Positions 27,839 to 35,855 of a stretch of 64,000 bases of DNA are shown here, in pieces; the stretch's first letter is position 1, and each line of letters begins with the position of its first letter. Position numbers and translations under genes: made by a program. Location of the stretch: assembly GCF_002836595.1 (NCBI RefSeq), contig NZ_PJBB01000003.1, positions 2,541,001 through 2,605,000 of the forward strand, in the 5' to 3' direction. The notes beneath the pieces were generated by a model. The model was given only the letters and a program-made list of their open reading frames with translations. It did not search any database and was not told where the DNA came from. Origin of the DNA: Tenacibaculum sp. Bg11-29. GTDB lineage: Bacteria > Bacteroidota > Bacteroidia > Flavobacteriales > Flavobacteriaceae.

Positions 27839-28483
27839 TTATTTAAGTTTAATTTTAATAATACCTCCAGCTCCTCTAGATCCATAAAGACTTGTTTTTG
27901 TTCTTTCTGCTGAAATATATTTAATATCAGAAGGGGATATATTTGATATGTCATTTACGATTATTCCATTAACAATAAAGAGTGGTTTAATTAATCCTGG
28001 ATTTCCATTAGAAATAGAAATTCCACCTCCTTTTATCCATACATCCTCTCCAGATACTAGAACATTAAAAAACTTGTTTTTTAGTAATTGAAAAACATCA
28101 CTATAATTGGAATAATCATTTGATTTTTTTCTTTTCTTTTGATAGCCTAATTTAAAAAAATCTCTATTAGAAATTTTTTTAATACTTTCTGGAAAAATAA
28201 AATTTATTTTATCTTGGCCAAGATAGTCCATCTCTAAAAGTCCATGATTTGATGAGAAAACTGTAATCAGTTTATTTTTTTTGGAAATAACTACTTTGTA
28301 AAAACCTTTTTTATTAGTCTTTATTTTAGTTTTAATAGAGTCAATTAATATATAAGCATTTTTTATAGGTTTGGCTTTATAATCGGTAACAAACCCTGAA
28401 AGTTCAATTTTCTTTAACTTCTTTTGACCAAAAGATGCAGTATGAAAAGATAAAATTATAATAAAAAAGATAATTTTTTTCAT
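27839..28483 (-). CDS. Stand-alone carboxypeptidase-like plus TonB-plug domain protein
   Basis: A 214-residue exported protein: signal peptide (to about residue 19, SFG/QKK), a CarboxypepD_reg-like beta domain (ELSGFVTDYKAKPIKNAYIL), and then a plug-like segment with LFIVNGIIVNDISNI and YGSRGAGGIIKIKLK. These are the N-terminal two domains of a SusC/TonB-dependent receptor, but the 22-stranded barrel is absent. The ORF ends cleanly at a stop right after the plug and shows no barrel remnant downstream, so it is more likely a deliberate small protein than a truncation. Function is not known. Confidence 0.72.
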   Translation of the reverse strand: MKKIIFFIIILSFHTASFGQKKLKKIELSGFVTDYKAKPIKNAYILIDSIKTKIKTNKKGFYKVVISKKNKLITVFSSNHGLLEMDYLGQDKINFIFPESIKKISNRDFFKLGYQKKRKKSNDYSNYSDVFQLLKNKFFNVLVSGEDVWIKGGGISISNGNPGLIKPLFIVNGIIVNDISNISPSDIKYISAERTKTSLYGSRGAGGIIKIKLK

Positions 28484-28761
28484 GTTTTTATTTCAAATAT
28501 ACAAAATATTTATTAACTAAGAAGGTTAAGGTGTTAACTCATTTTATCAATAGTGTATATGTGTGTTTGTTCGTTATATATATGTAAAAACATATTGTCA
28601 TCATATATTTATCCTTTTATCCTTTTATGCTTAGTGAAAATAAAACTAAATTTTGTGTAAAAAAACAAAGAGTTGGTAAGTTCTATAGCCGTTTAAATAT
28701 TTAAAATAATAAATTACTTGTTTTTATGTTCAGTAAAGGGCTGATGTTTTAAAGACATGAA

Positions 28762-29340
28762 TTAAATTTTGTATCTCTCAATCATTTTTAAAATATATTT
28801 TCCACGAGCTTTACATCCTTTACTTTCGTGAATAATCTTAGTACTAATTAAATGTTTTAATTCAGCGTGAACCCACTCTTTTTGTAGTCCAAACAAATAC
28901 AAGGTATTCATGATGTAAGCACGTACGGCTATTTTTTGATCAGTAATTAACCAATCAAAACCAGTTTCAATAATTAAATCGATATGTTCTTGAGTTAATA
29001 CGGATTGTGTTTCATTTTCTTTTTTAGATGTATATGCAGCTGCTAAGTGTTCACAGATTTTGGCGCATGGTCTAATAGCACTATCAAAATGAAGTGTTGA
29101 AATATTTTTAACAAAAACATTAATATAGGGATAAATGTGAGTAACTCCATGATGTGTGCAAATCCATTCTAATACCCAGGCAGCTTTAATTGATAGTTTA
29201 TTATCTATATCAAAAGTTAAATCAACTAAATGTATAAGTAATTTCGGGTGTTCCAATACAATATTTGAAGCTTTATCTCTGTTTACTTTTGCAGCGGTTT
29301 TCATGTCGTTTAAAACAGAAATTAAAAAATCAATACTCAT
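28762..29340 (-). CDS. Alpha-helical (HEAT-like) repeat protein
   Basis: A 192-residue soluble protein with no signal peptide, composed of amphipathic helices with HEAT-like spacing (KLSIKAAWVLEWICTHHG, KIAVRAYIMNTLYLFGLQ). Related proteins in Flavobacteriaceae are often listed beside or as adenylosuccinate lyase, but no lyase motif (such as the SSxMPxKxN loop) is present here. It may be a scaffold or a degenerate armadillo-type protein. Function unknown. Confidence 0.6.
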   Translation of the reverse strand: MSIDFLISVLNDMKTAAKVNRDKASNIVLEHPKLLIHLVDLTFDIDNKLSIKAAWVLEWICTHHGVTHIYPYINVFVKNISTLHFDSAIRPCAKICEHLAAAYTSKKENETQSVLTQEHIDLIIETGFDWLITDQKIAVRAYIMNTLYLFGLQKEWVHAELKHLISTKIIHESKGCKARGKYILKMIERYKI

Positions 29341-29356
29341 ATTGGTACGGTTTGTG

Positions 29357-29364
29357 TATTTTTG
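29357..29364 (+). promoter_or_regulatory. -7 promoter box for the MORN-type gene
   Basis: TATTTTTG, exact TAnnTTTG match, 40 bases upstream of the ATG at 29405. Confidence 0.4.
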
Positions 29365-29404
29365 AATTCAATAAGTTATTTTACTTAGTAAAAAATAATT
29401 ATCA

Positions 29405-30103
29405 ATGTTAAATATAAAAAGGAAATTTTCAATAGCACTTTTATTATCAGTTTATTTTACGGTTTCTGTAAATGCTCAGAAATTTAATAAGTTTGATGCT
29501 AGTGGAAAAAGAACGGGTGTGTGGAAGAAATTTTATAATAATGGAAAAATTCGTTATTCAGGAGTGTTTAAAAACGGAAAAGAAATAGGGAATTTTAAGT
29601 TCTATTCTAAAAAATCATCTTCACAGCCAGTAATTGTAAAAGTTTTTTCTAATGATACCGCTTCTGTTAAGTTTTATAATGAATTAGGTAGGTTGAAGAG
29701 TGAAGGAGCAATGGTAGGTAAAAACCGTATAGGCAAGTGGTTTTATTATTTTACAAATGGGAAGATTTTTTCTGAAGAAGAATATAAAGAAGGTAAGTTA
29801 GATGGGGTTCTTAAAAATTATTATCCTAATGGAAATGTGACTCAAGAATCTGTATATGTAGGAGGGATGAAAAATGGAGTTTCTAAAACATTTACTGATT
29901 CTGCTATTTTAATTGAACAAGTAATTTATGCTAATGGTAAGTTAGAAGGCGAAGCTAAGTATTACGATTTAAAAGGAGGTATAAAGGAAGAAGGAATGTA
30001 TAAAAACGGAAAAAGAGTAGGGAAGTGGGATTTTTATATGGATGGTGAAATAGTTGATAAAAAGAAAAAAGAGAAATTATCGGATCTTAAGAATAATGAT
30101 TAA
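29405..30103 (+). CDS. Exported MORN/YwqK-like repeat protein
   Basis: A 232-residue protein with a signal peptide (to about residue 24, VNAQ). The mature protein is a series of MORN-type beta hairpins such as GKRTGVWKKFYNNGKIRYSG, GKIFSEEEYKEGKLDGVLKN and GKRVGKWDFYMDGE. Such repeats are often labelled toxin-antitoxin system YwqK-like, but nothing here supports a toxin role. It is probably periplasmic or outer-membrane-associated. mnmA follows on the same strand with its own promoter. Confidence 0.8.
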   Translation: MLNIKRKFSIALLLSVYFTVSVNAQKFNKFDASGKRTGVWKKFYNNGKIRYSGVFKNGKEIGNFKFYSKKSSSQPVIVKVFSNDTASVKFYNELGRLKSEGAMVGKNRIGKWFYYFTNGKIFSEEEYKEGKLDGVLKNYYPNGNVTQESVYVGGMKNGVSKTFTDSAILIEQVIYANGKLEGEAKYYDLKGGIKEEGMYKNGKRVGKWDFYMDGEIVDKKKKEKLSDLKNND

Positions 30104-30166
30104 TAGCTATCAATTTAATTGATAGTTCTATTAGTTTTAACCATTATAAAAATAGAAACTTATTCG

Positions 30167-30174
30167 TAAATTTG
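30167..30174 (+). promoter_or_regulatory. -7 promoter box for mnmA
   Basis: TAAATTTG, exact TAnnTTTG match, 18 bases before the ATG at 30193. Confidence 0.5.
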
Positions 30175-30192
30175 CAGCTTCAATAATAAAGA

Positions 30193-31380
30193 ATGAAAAG
30201 AGTAATAGTAGGACTTTCAGGAGGTGTAGATAGTAGCGTAACAGCATATTTATTAAAAGAACAAGGTTATGAAGTAATTGGTCTGTTTATGAAAAACTGG
30301 CATGATGATTCAGTAACCATATCAGATGAATGCCCTTGGTTAGAAGATAGTAATGATGCAATGATTGTTGCTGATAAATTAGGAATCCCTTTCCAGACTG
30401 TAGATTTAAGTGAGCAATACAAAGAACGTATTGTAGATTATATGTTTAATGAATATGAGAAAGGGCGTACGCCAAATCCTGATATTTTATGTAATAGAGA
30501 AATTAAATTTGATGTTTTTATGGACATCGCACTAAGCCTAGGAGCTGATTATGTAGCAACTGGTCATTATTGCAGAAAAGATGAAGAAATAATTGAAGGT
30601 AAGCCAGTTTACAAACTTTTAGCAGGAAAAGACACGAATAAAGATCAGTCGTACTTTTTATGTCAGTTATCACAAAAACAACTTGCTAAAGCAATGTTTC
30701 CTATTGGAGAGTTAACAAAACCAGAAGTAAGAGAAATTGCAAAAGAAGCCGATTTAATTACTGCAGATAAAAAAGATTCTCAAGGATTATGCTTTATAGG
30801 TAAAGTTCGTTTACCTGATTTTTTACAACAAAAACTGAAACCAAAAAAGGGAGTTATAATTCAAGTTCCTACAAGTTTTGAACAGTATAATCGTGTAATT
30901 CCAGTTTTTGAAAATAAAGAAGCTGAGTTAAATTACTTTGCAACAAAATTCTCTTATAAAAAAGAAGATGGTAGAATTGTTGGTAAGCATGATGGAGCTC
31001 ATTATTTTACAAAAGGACAACGTAAAGGATTAAATGTAGGCGGTACTAAAGAGGCGTTATACGTAATTGAAACTGATGTTAATGAAAACGTAATTTATAC
31101 AGGTGAAGGAAAAAATCACCAAGGTTTGTATAGAAATGTTTTATTTGTTTCAAATGAAGAATTGCATTGGGTTCGGGAAGATTTAAAGTTAAAATCAGGT
31201 GAAGAGATGCAAGTCGAATCACGAATTCGCTATCGTCAGAAATTAGAAAAGGCGACCATACATAAAGTTGATAGTGGTTTGTATGTAGAGTTTACAAATC
31301 CTCAATCAGCTATTCAAGAAGGGCAATTTGTTGCATGGTATAAAGAGGAAGAACTTTTAGGATCTGGAGTAATTTCTTAA
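30193..31380 (+). CDS. mnmA: tRNA-specific 2-thiouridylase MnmA
   Basis: ATP-dependent enzyme that thiolates U34 of Lys, Glu and Gln tRNAs. The PP-loop ATP motif GLSGGVDSS is at residues 8-16; the catalytic cysteines are in [12 protein letters not shown] and [11 protein letters not shown]; the [15 protein letters not shown] motif that contacts tRNA is present. Length 395 fits, with the extra insert common to Bacteroidota enzymes. It is likely monocistronic or heads a short unit with the flavin oxidoreductase that follows after a repeat element. Confidence 0.95.
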   Translation: MKRVIVGLSGGVDSSVTAYLLKEQGYEVIGLFMKNWHDDSVTISDECPWLEDSNDAMIVADKLGIPFQTVDLSEQYKERIVDYMFNEYEKGRTPNPDILCNREIKFDVFMDIALSLGADYVATGHYCRKDEEIIEGKPVYKLLAGKDTNKDQSYFLCQLSQKQLAKAMFPIGELTKPEVREIAKEADLITADKKDSQGLCFIGKVRLPDFLQQKLKPKKGVIIQVPTSFEQYNRVIPVFENKEAELNYFATKFSYKKEDGRIVGKHDGAHYFTKGQRKGLNVGGTKEALYVIETDVNENVIYTGEGKNHQGLYRNVLFVSNEELHWVREDLKLKSGEEMQVESRIRYRQKLEKATIHKVDSGLYVEFTNPQSAIQEGQFVAWYKEEELLGSGVIS

Positions 31381-31390
31381 AAAAGTAAAA

Positions 31391-31466
31391 TTGTCATCTC
31401 GAGCGGAGTCGAGCAGTCAATTTTAAATTAATATTTTAAATAAGGTTTCGACTCCGTTCGACCTGA
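31391..31466. repeat. Palindromic interspersed repeat pair
   Basis: Two inverted copies of the CTCGAGCGGAGTCGAGC-type sequence (left TCATCTCGAGCGGAGTCGAG, right TTTCGACTCCGTTCGACC) flank an AT-rich loop between mnmA and the flavin oxidoreductase gene. The right arm ends about 16 bases before the TTG start of the next gene. Confidence 0.7.
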
Positions 31467-31478
31467 TAGAAGTTAGTT

Positions 31479-32420
31479 TTGCAAAATAAAATAACCAAAT
31501 TATTTAATATTCAATATCCAATTATTCAAGGAGGAATGATTTGGGTGAGTGGTTGGAAACTAGCTTCTGCTGTTTCTAATGCTGGTGGACTGGGACTAAT
31601 AGGGGCAGGATCAATGTACCCTGATGTTTTACGTACTCATATTCAAAAATGTAAGAAAGCAACTAATAAGCCATTTGGAGTTAATGTACCAATGTTGTAT
31701 CCAGATATTGAAAAAATAATGGATATTATTATTGAAGAAGGTGTAAAGATTGTTTTTACATCAGCAGGAAACCCTAAAACTTGGACTAGTTTTTTAAAGG
31801 AAAAAGGAATTACAGTGGTACATGTAGTAAGTTCTGTAAAGTTTGCCTTAAAATCAGAAGCTGCAGGGGTAGATGCTGTAGTTTGTGAAGGTTTTGAAGC
31901 AGGAGGTCATAACGGACGTGAAGAGTCAACTACGCTTACTTTAATACCGATGGTAAAAGAGCAGGTAAAAATTCCTGTAATTTCAGCAGGAGGTATTGGT
32001 TCTGGTAGAGGAATGTTAGCCGCTATGGTTTTGGGTGCAGATGGAGTACAAATAGGTAGTCGTTTTGCTGCGACCGTAGAGTCTTCTGCTCATGATAATT
32101 TTAAACAGACTATTGTTAATGTAAAAGATGGCGATACTCATTTAACTTTAAAAGAATTGGCACCAGTTCGTTTGGTTAAAAATAAATTCTATAAAGAAGT
32201 TCAAGAGTTATATCAACAAAACCCATCAATAGAGGATCTAAAAGAATTATTAGGTCGTGCAAGAGCTAAAAAGGGAATGTTTGAAGGAGATTTAGAAGAA
32301 GGAGAGCTTGAAATTGGACAAGTAGCAGGAATTATTCATGAAATAAAATCAGCCAAAGAGGTTGTAGAGGAAATTGTAAATGAGTTTAATGAGGCTAAAT
32401 CATTAATGAGTATTTTATAA
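31479..32420 (+). CDS. Nitronate monooxygenase / FabK-like flavin oxidoreductase
   Basis: FMN-dependent TIM-barrel oxidoreductase of 313 residues. The N terminus YPIIQGGMIWVSGWKLASAV and the phosphate-binding VISAGGIGSGRGMLAAMVLG and GADGVQIGSRFAAT segments fit the 2-nitropropane dioxygenase/FabK family; HNGREE follows a GFEAGG loop. It could act as nitronate monooxygenase or as an enoyl-ACP-reductase-like enzyme. The start is TTG at 31479; an in-frame stop lies just upstream and no closer ATG exists. The adjacent repeat may have displaced an original start. Confidence 0.85.
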   Translation: MQNKITKLFNIQYPIIQGGMIWVSGWKLASAVSNAGGLGLIGAGSMYPDVLRTHIQKCKKATNKPFGVNVPMLYPDIEKIMDIIIEEGVKIVFTSAGNPKTWTSFLKEKGITVVHVVSSVKFALKSEAAGVDAVVCEGFEAGGHNGREESTTLTLIPMVKEQVKIPVISAGGIGSGRGMLAAMVLGADGVQIGSRFAATVESSAHDNFKQTIVNVKDGDTHLTLKELAPVRLVKNKFYKEVQELYQQNPSIEDLKELLGRARAKKGMFEGDLEEGELEIGQVAGIIHEIKSAKEVVEEIVNEFNEAKSLMSIL

Positions 32421-32430
32421 GTTAATAATA

Positions 32431-32475
32431 CATCATAAAAAAAGCAAGCTTACTAAGCTTGCTTTTTTTATGATG
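32431..32475. terminator. Bidirectional terminator between the oxidoreductase and ribBA
   Basis: A long near-perfect palindrome with core AAGCAAGCTT/AAGCTTGCTT, bordered by seven A on one side and seven T on the other and extended by CATCAT/ATGATG. It separates two convergent genes. Confidence 0.9.
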
Positions 32476-32486
32476 TATCAACCATT

Positions 32487-33629
32487 TTAATAGTTTACAT
32501 AGTCAACTATTTCTAAGCCATATCCAATCATACCAACACGCTTGGTTTGTTTAGTGTTAGAAACTAATTTAAGTTTATGTATGTGTAAATCATGTAATAT
32601 TTGAGCGCCAATACCAAAATCTTTATTATCCATGATAACATTCGGAGCTTTCATTTCTCCATTTGTTTGATTTTCTTTTAAACCACGTAATCTGTTTAAT
32701 AAATTTAAAGCTTGACTTTGTTGGTTAACAAAAAGAATAGCACCTTTACCTTCCTTATTAATAACGCTAAACATTTGGTCAAGTTTTTTATCAGCATTAT
32801 TAGTTAAAGTACCAAGGATATCATTATTAACTAAAGTTGAGTTTATTCTGGTTAAAATAGGATCACTCTTTGTCCAGCTTCCTTTAGTTAAAGCAATATG
32901 AACCTGTTTATTGGTAGTTTGTTGATACGCTCTTAACCTAAATTCACCAAAACGAGTTTCAATATTAAAATCTTCTTTCTTTTCAATTAAAGAATCATGT
33001 TCCATTCTATAAGCAACTAAGTCTTCAATAGAAACAATTTTTAAATCGAATTTCTTTGCTACTTTTAATAACTGAGGCAAACGAGCCATAGTACCATCTT
33101 CGTTCATTATTTCTACGATAACTCCAGCTGGTTGTAAACCTGCTAAGCGGGCAAAATCTATAGCAGCTTCAGTATGTCCAGTTCTTCTTAAAACACCACC
33201 ATTTTTAGCTCTTAAAGGAAAGATGTGTCCAGGACGTGCAAGATCAAAAGGCTTTGTTTCTGGATCCATCAAAGCTTTAATCGTTTTAGATCTGTCAGAA
33301 GCAGAGATACCTGTGGTTACACCTTTTCCTCGTAAGTCTACAGAAACGGTAAAAGCGGTTTCCATAGGATCGGTGTTATTGTTAACCATCATGTTTAACT
33401 CTAGTTCTTTACAACGATTTTCAGTAAGAGGTGTACATATTAAACCTCTACCATGAGTAGCCATAAAGTTAACCATTTCTGGAGTAACCATTTCTGCAGC
33501 AGCTAAAAAATCACCTTCGTTTTCACGATCTTCATCATCTACTACAATAATAACTTTTCCGTCCTTAATATCCTGTATAGCTTCTTCAATAGTGTTTAAT
33601 TGAGTCTTAGCTGATGTTTGTGTTGTCAT
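32487..33629 (-). CDS. ribB: DHBP synthase with degenerate GTP cyclohydrolase II domain (RibBA-like)
   Basis: Riboflavin-pathway protein. The N-terminal half (residues 1-205) is a complete 3,4-dihydroxy-2-butanone-4-phosphate synthase: acidic DDEDRENEGD near 31, TGISASDRS and GHIFPL, ATMARLPQL region. The C-terminal half keeps the GTP cyclohydrolase II fold (FNIETRFGEFRLRAYQ, VHIALTKG), but the three zinc cysteines of the family (CLTGDxxxSxRCDCG) are replaced by STLVNNDILGTLTNNAD, and the catalytic RQEGR loop reads NQQSQA. So only the synthase activity should remain; the second half may be structural. It overlaps the upstream LptF/G gene by one base. Confidence 0.9.
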   Translation of the reverse strand: MTTQTSAKTQLNTIEEAIQDIKDGKVIIVVDDEDRENEGDFLAAAEMVTPEMVNFMATHGRGLICTPLTENRCKELELNMMVNNNTDPMETAFTVSVDLRGKGVTTGISASDRSKTIKALMDPETKPFDLARPGHIFPLRAKNGGVLRRTGHTEAAIDFARLAGLQPAGVIVEIMNEDGTMARLPQLLKVAKKFDLKIVSIEDLVAYRMEHDSLIEKKEDFNIETRFGEFRLRAYQQTTNKQVHIALTKGSWTKSDPILTRINSTLVNNDILGTLTNNADKKLDQMFSVINKEGKGAILFVNQQSQALNLLNRLRGLKENQTNGEMKAPNVIMDNKDFGIGAQILHDLHIHKLKLVSNTKQTKRVGMIGYGLEIVDYVNY

Positions 33630-35077
33630 TAGTTATGTTGTTTTCTCTTTTTAGAGAATATGTTTTTAAATAAATTACTAAGTGCAGCAATAAAACCTTT
33701 AATATCAAATAAACCTTTGTCTTTACTTGCTCTAAAGGTTAATATTAGAGCCAAAGGTAACATTAAAAATACACTTAGCCAAGAGCCAGTTATAGCTGTT
33801 ATAGAGCTTTCTTCAGCTAAGTTTCTACCAAAAGTGTTCGAGAAAAAATAGAGTACGTATATAGCAATAGCTAAAATCATTGGCAGTCCCATACCTCCTT
33901 TTCTTATTATAGACCCTAATGGTGCACCAATAAAAAACAGTAGTAAACAAGAAAATGAAAAAGCAATTCTGTTAAAAAATTCTACATCGTACAAATTAAG
34001 GTATTTCCTTTTTCTTTTTAAAGATTCCTTATTTGATTTATTATTATTTATAGTACGTTTAATTTTAGAACTAGCCACATTCATAATGTTTTGTTGTTCT
34101 AAAATGTCAAAATTTTCGAGAATATTGGGTAAAAGTTTTTTGTTAATTAATGAATCAGGATAAGAATGTAAATTTTGTATATCGATATTTAAAAACAAGT
34201 TTTTAGCCCTGCTCGAAAGAAAAATATCGTAATTTTTTTTCATGGTTGGTATCGTATCTTTTAACTGCCCCAAACTTAACATGTTGTATTGTGTTTTGTA
34301 TCTTTCTTTTCCTAAGTCATCATTAATTGTAGATATATCGATGTTAATAGTATATTCATCAAAATAGGCATGGGAAGCTGGCATTTTTAGCTTTTCTTTA
34401 TACGGTACTCCATTCTTAATATGATGTTCAAAGTAATAGCCATCTTCTAAAACTAGGGTCATGTATTTACTACCTTCTTCAGAGAATATTTTCCCTTTTT
34501 TAGCAGTTATAATTTTATTGTTTCCTTTTTTTGCTGATAAATCATAAATAATTACCTTTTTTAAAAGGTTATCATCTTCGCCATATTTTTCATCAAATTT
34601 AATTTGAAAATTAGGAATGTCAGCATTAAAACTTCCAGCGACTAAAGCAATTGCTGGTTGTTTGTTTTTTATGTTAACCTTCATGTTTAACTGTTTTAAC
34701 ATTGCATATGGGTATACATTGTTTAAAAACACAAAATTTATAACACTTAAAAATAAGGTTAAAATGATTAAAGGTCTAACTATTCTAGGTAATGAAATAC
34801 CTGCAGATTTTGTTGCTGCAAATTCATAGTTCTCAGATAAACTCCCTAATGTCATAATAGAAGAAAGTAAAACACCAATAGGTAGTGCCTGAGGTATTAC
34901 AAGAAGTGTTGTATACCAAAGAAACTTAAGAATAATTAGGAAACTAATTCCTTTACCTGCAAAATTATCAAAAGCAAGCCATAAAACTTGCATTACTAAA
35001 ACGAATAGTATAATTAAGAATGTCGCAAAAAAAGGTCGTAAGAAGCTTTTTAAAATATATTTGTCTAATGTTTTCAC
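33629..35077 (-). CDS. LptF/LptG-family lipopolysaccharide export permease
   Basis: Inner-membrane permease of 482 residues with the YjgP/YjgQ pattern: three N-terminal helices, a large periplasmic beta-jellyroll-like region, and three C-terminal helices. The N terminus LDKYILKSFLRPFFATFLII is typical. It pairs with LptB/LptC to extract LPS from the inner membrane; both LptF and LptG share this architecture and sequence alone does not decide between them. It lies between ribBA (one-base overlap, TAATG) and lolA, 89 bases away. Confidence 0.88.
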   Translation of the reverse strand: MKTLDKYILKSFLRPFFATFLIILFVLVMQVLWLAFDNFAGKGISFLIILKFLWYTTLLVIPQALPIGVLLSSIMTLGSLSENYEFAATKSAGISLPRIVRPLIILTLFLSVINFVFLNNVYPYAMLKQLNMKVNIKNKQPAIALVAGSFNADIPNFQIKFDEKYGEDDNLLKKVIIYDLSAKKGNNKIITAKKGKIFSEEGSKYMTLVLEDGYYFEHHIKNGVPYKEKLKMPASHAYFDEYTINIDISTINDDLGKERYKTQYNMLSLGQLKDTIPTMKKNYDIFLSSRAKNLFLNIDIQNLHSYPDSLINKKLLPNILENFDILEQQNIMNVASSKIKRTINNNKSNKESLKRKRKYLNLYDVEFFNRIAFSFSCLLLFFIGAPLGSIIRKGGMGLPMILAIAIYVLYFFSNTFGRNLAEESSITAITGSWLSVFLMLPLALILTFRASKDKGLFDIKGFIAALSNLFKNIFSKKRKQHN

Positions 35078-35115
35078 AGAAACAAAGGTAGTAGGTTAGG
35101 TGAATAAAAAAACAA

Positions 35116-35154
35116 AAGTTTTGTTAATGATATTAAAAGTCATTAACAAAACTT
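35116..35154 (-). terminator. Terminator after lolA
   Basis: A 15-base-pair perfect stem (AAGTTTTGTTAATGA and its complement) around a nine-base loop, followed on the minus strand by a T-rich tract. It would end transcripts coming from lolA before lptF/G, so the permease and ribBA may rely partly on read-through or on an internal promoter. Confidence 0.75.
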
Positions 35155-35166
35155 GGTTTTATAAAA

Positions 35167-35820
35167 TTAATCGATAAAATAGCCTTGTTTTGTGTATTTG
35201 CTTTTATCGAATAAAAATAAGTTTTTAGAAATAGGCTGATTACTTTTAAATCTAGTTATTGTAAAAGTAGTTTCCGCTCCGTTAGATCCTATTTGAACTA
35301 ATTTATAGATATGTTTAGTTTTAGCATCAATACCTAATTGAACTTTAATAATGTCTGAATTACTATCAATAGGTGTTAAATCTACAAATTGAACTTTTCG
35401 ACCATTATTATTATTTAACCTTCCCATTGAGAAGATGTAACCTTCTTTATAAAAAGTTAATAATTTAGATGGATAAATAAATCCATCTTCCTCTTCTAAA
35501 TCACCATTAGAAATGGTTACTTCTTTTTCTTCTTGATTAATAATAACTAATTTTTCTCCATCAAAAACAAAATTGTTACCTAAGTAATCTAAATTGTATT
35601 TTTCACCAGAAAGTGTAATCTCTCCTCGTATTGGTGGGTCGTTAGTAATACCAGCTTCTCTATTGATTAAAGAAGAGTTAAACCCGATAACCATATTATT
35701 ATAAGCTCCCATTTTACTAGATACTTCGTCTAATAATTTTTTAGCTTCAGAAGAAGTACTTTGAGCTATCATGTTTAAACTAATAAATAATCCGATAAAT
35801 AATAATCCTATTTTTCTCAT
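35167..35820 (-). CDS. lolA: LolA-like outer-membrane lipoprotein carrier
   Basis: A 217-residue periplasmic protein with signal peptide (to SLNMIAQ). The mature protein has the half-barrel LolA fold pattern: an N-terminal helix (EAKKLLDEVSSKMGAYNN), GEITLSGEKYNLDYLG strands and a DKSKYTKQGYFID C terminus. Role: shuttles lipoproteins from the LolCDE complex to the outer membrane. It sits between ftsK (35 bases upstream) and the LPS permease, a common Flavobacteriaceae arrangement. Confidence 0.88.
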   Translation of the reverse strand: MRKIGLLFIGLFISLNMIAQSTSSEAKKLLDEVSSKMGAYNNMVIGFNSSLINREAGITNDPPIRGEITLSGEKYNLDYLGNNFVFDGEKLVIINQEEKEVTISNGDLEEEDGFIYPSKLLTFYKEGYIFSMGRLNNNNGRKVQFVDLTPIDSNSDIIKVQLGIDAKTKHIYKLVQIGSNGAETTFTITRFKSNQPISKNLFLFDKSKYTKQGYFID

Positions 35821-35855
35821 TTTATTTTCTTCCGTTTTGGAAATTTTTATGATTG

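Noticed and set aside
28762..29340. Adenylosuccinate lyase
   Set aside because: None of the lyase signature sequences is present and the protein is less than half the usual length.
29405..30103. MORN protein as a toxin-antitoxin component
   Set aside because: Has a signal peptide and only structural MORN hairpins; no partner gene.
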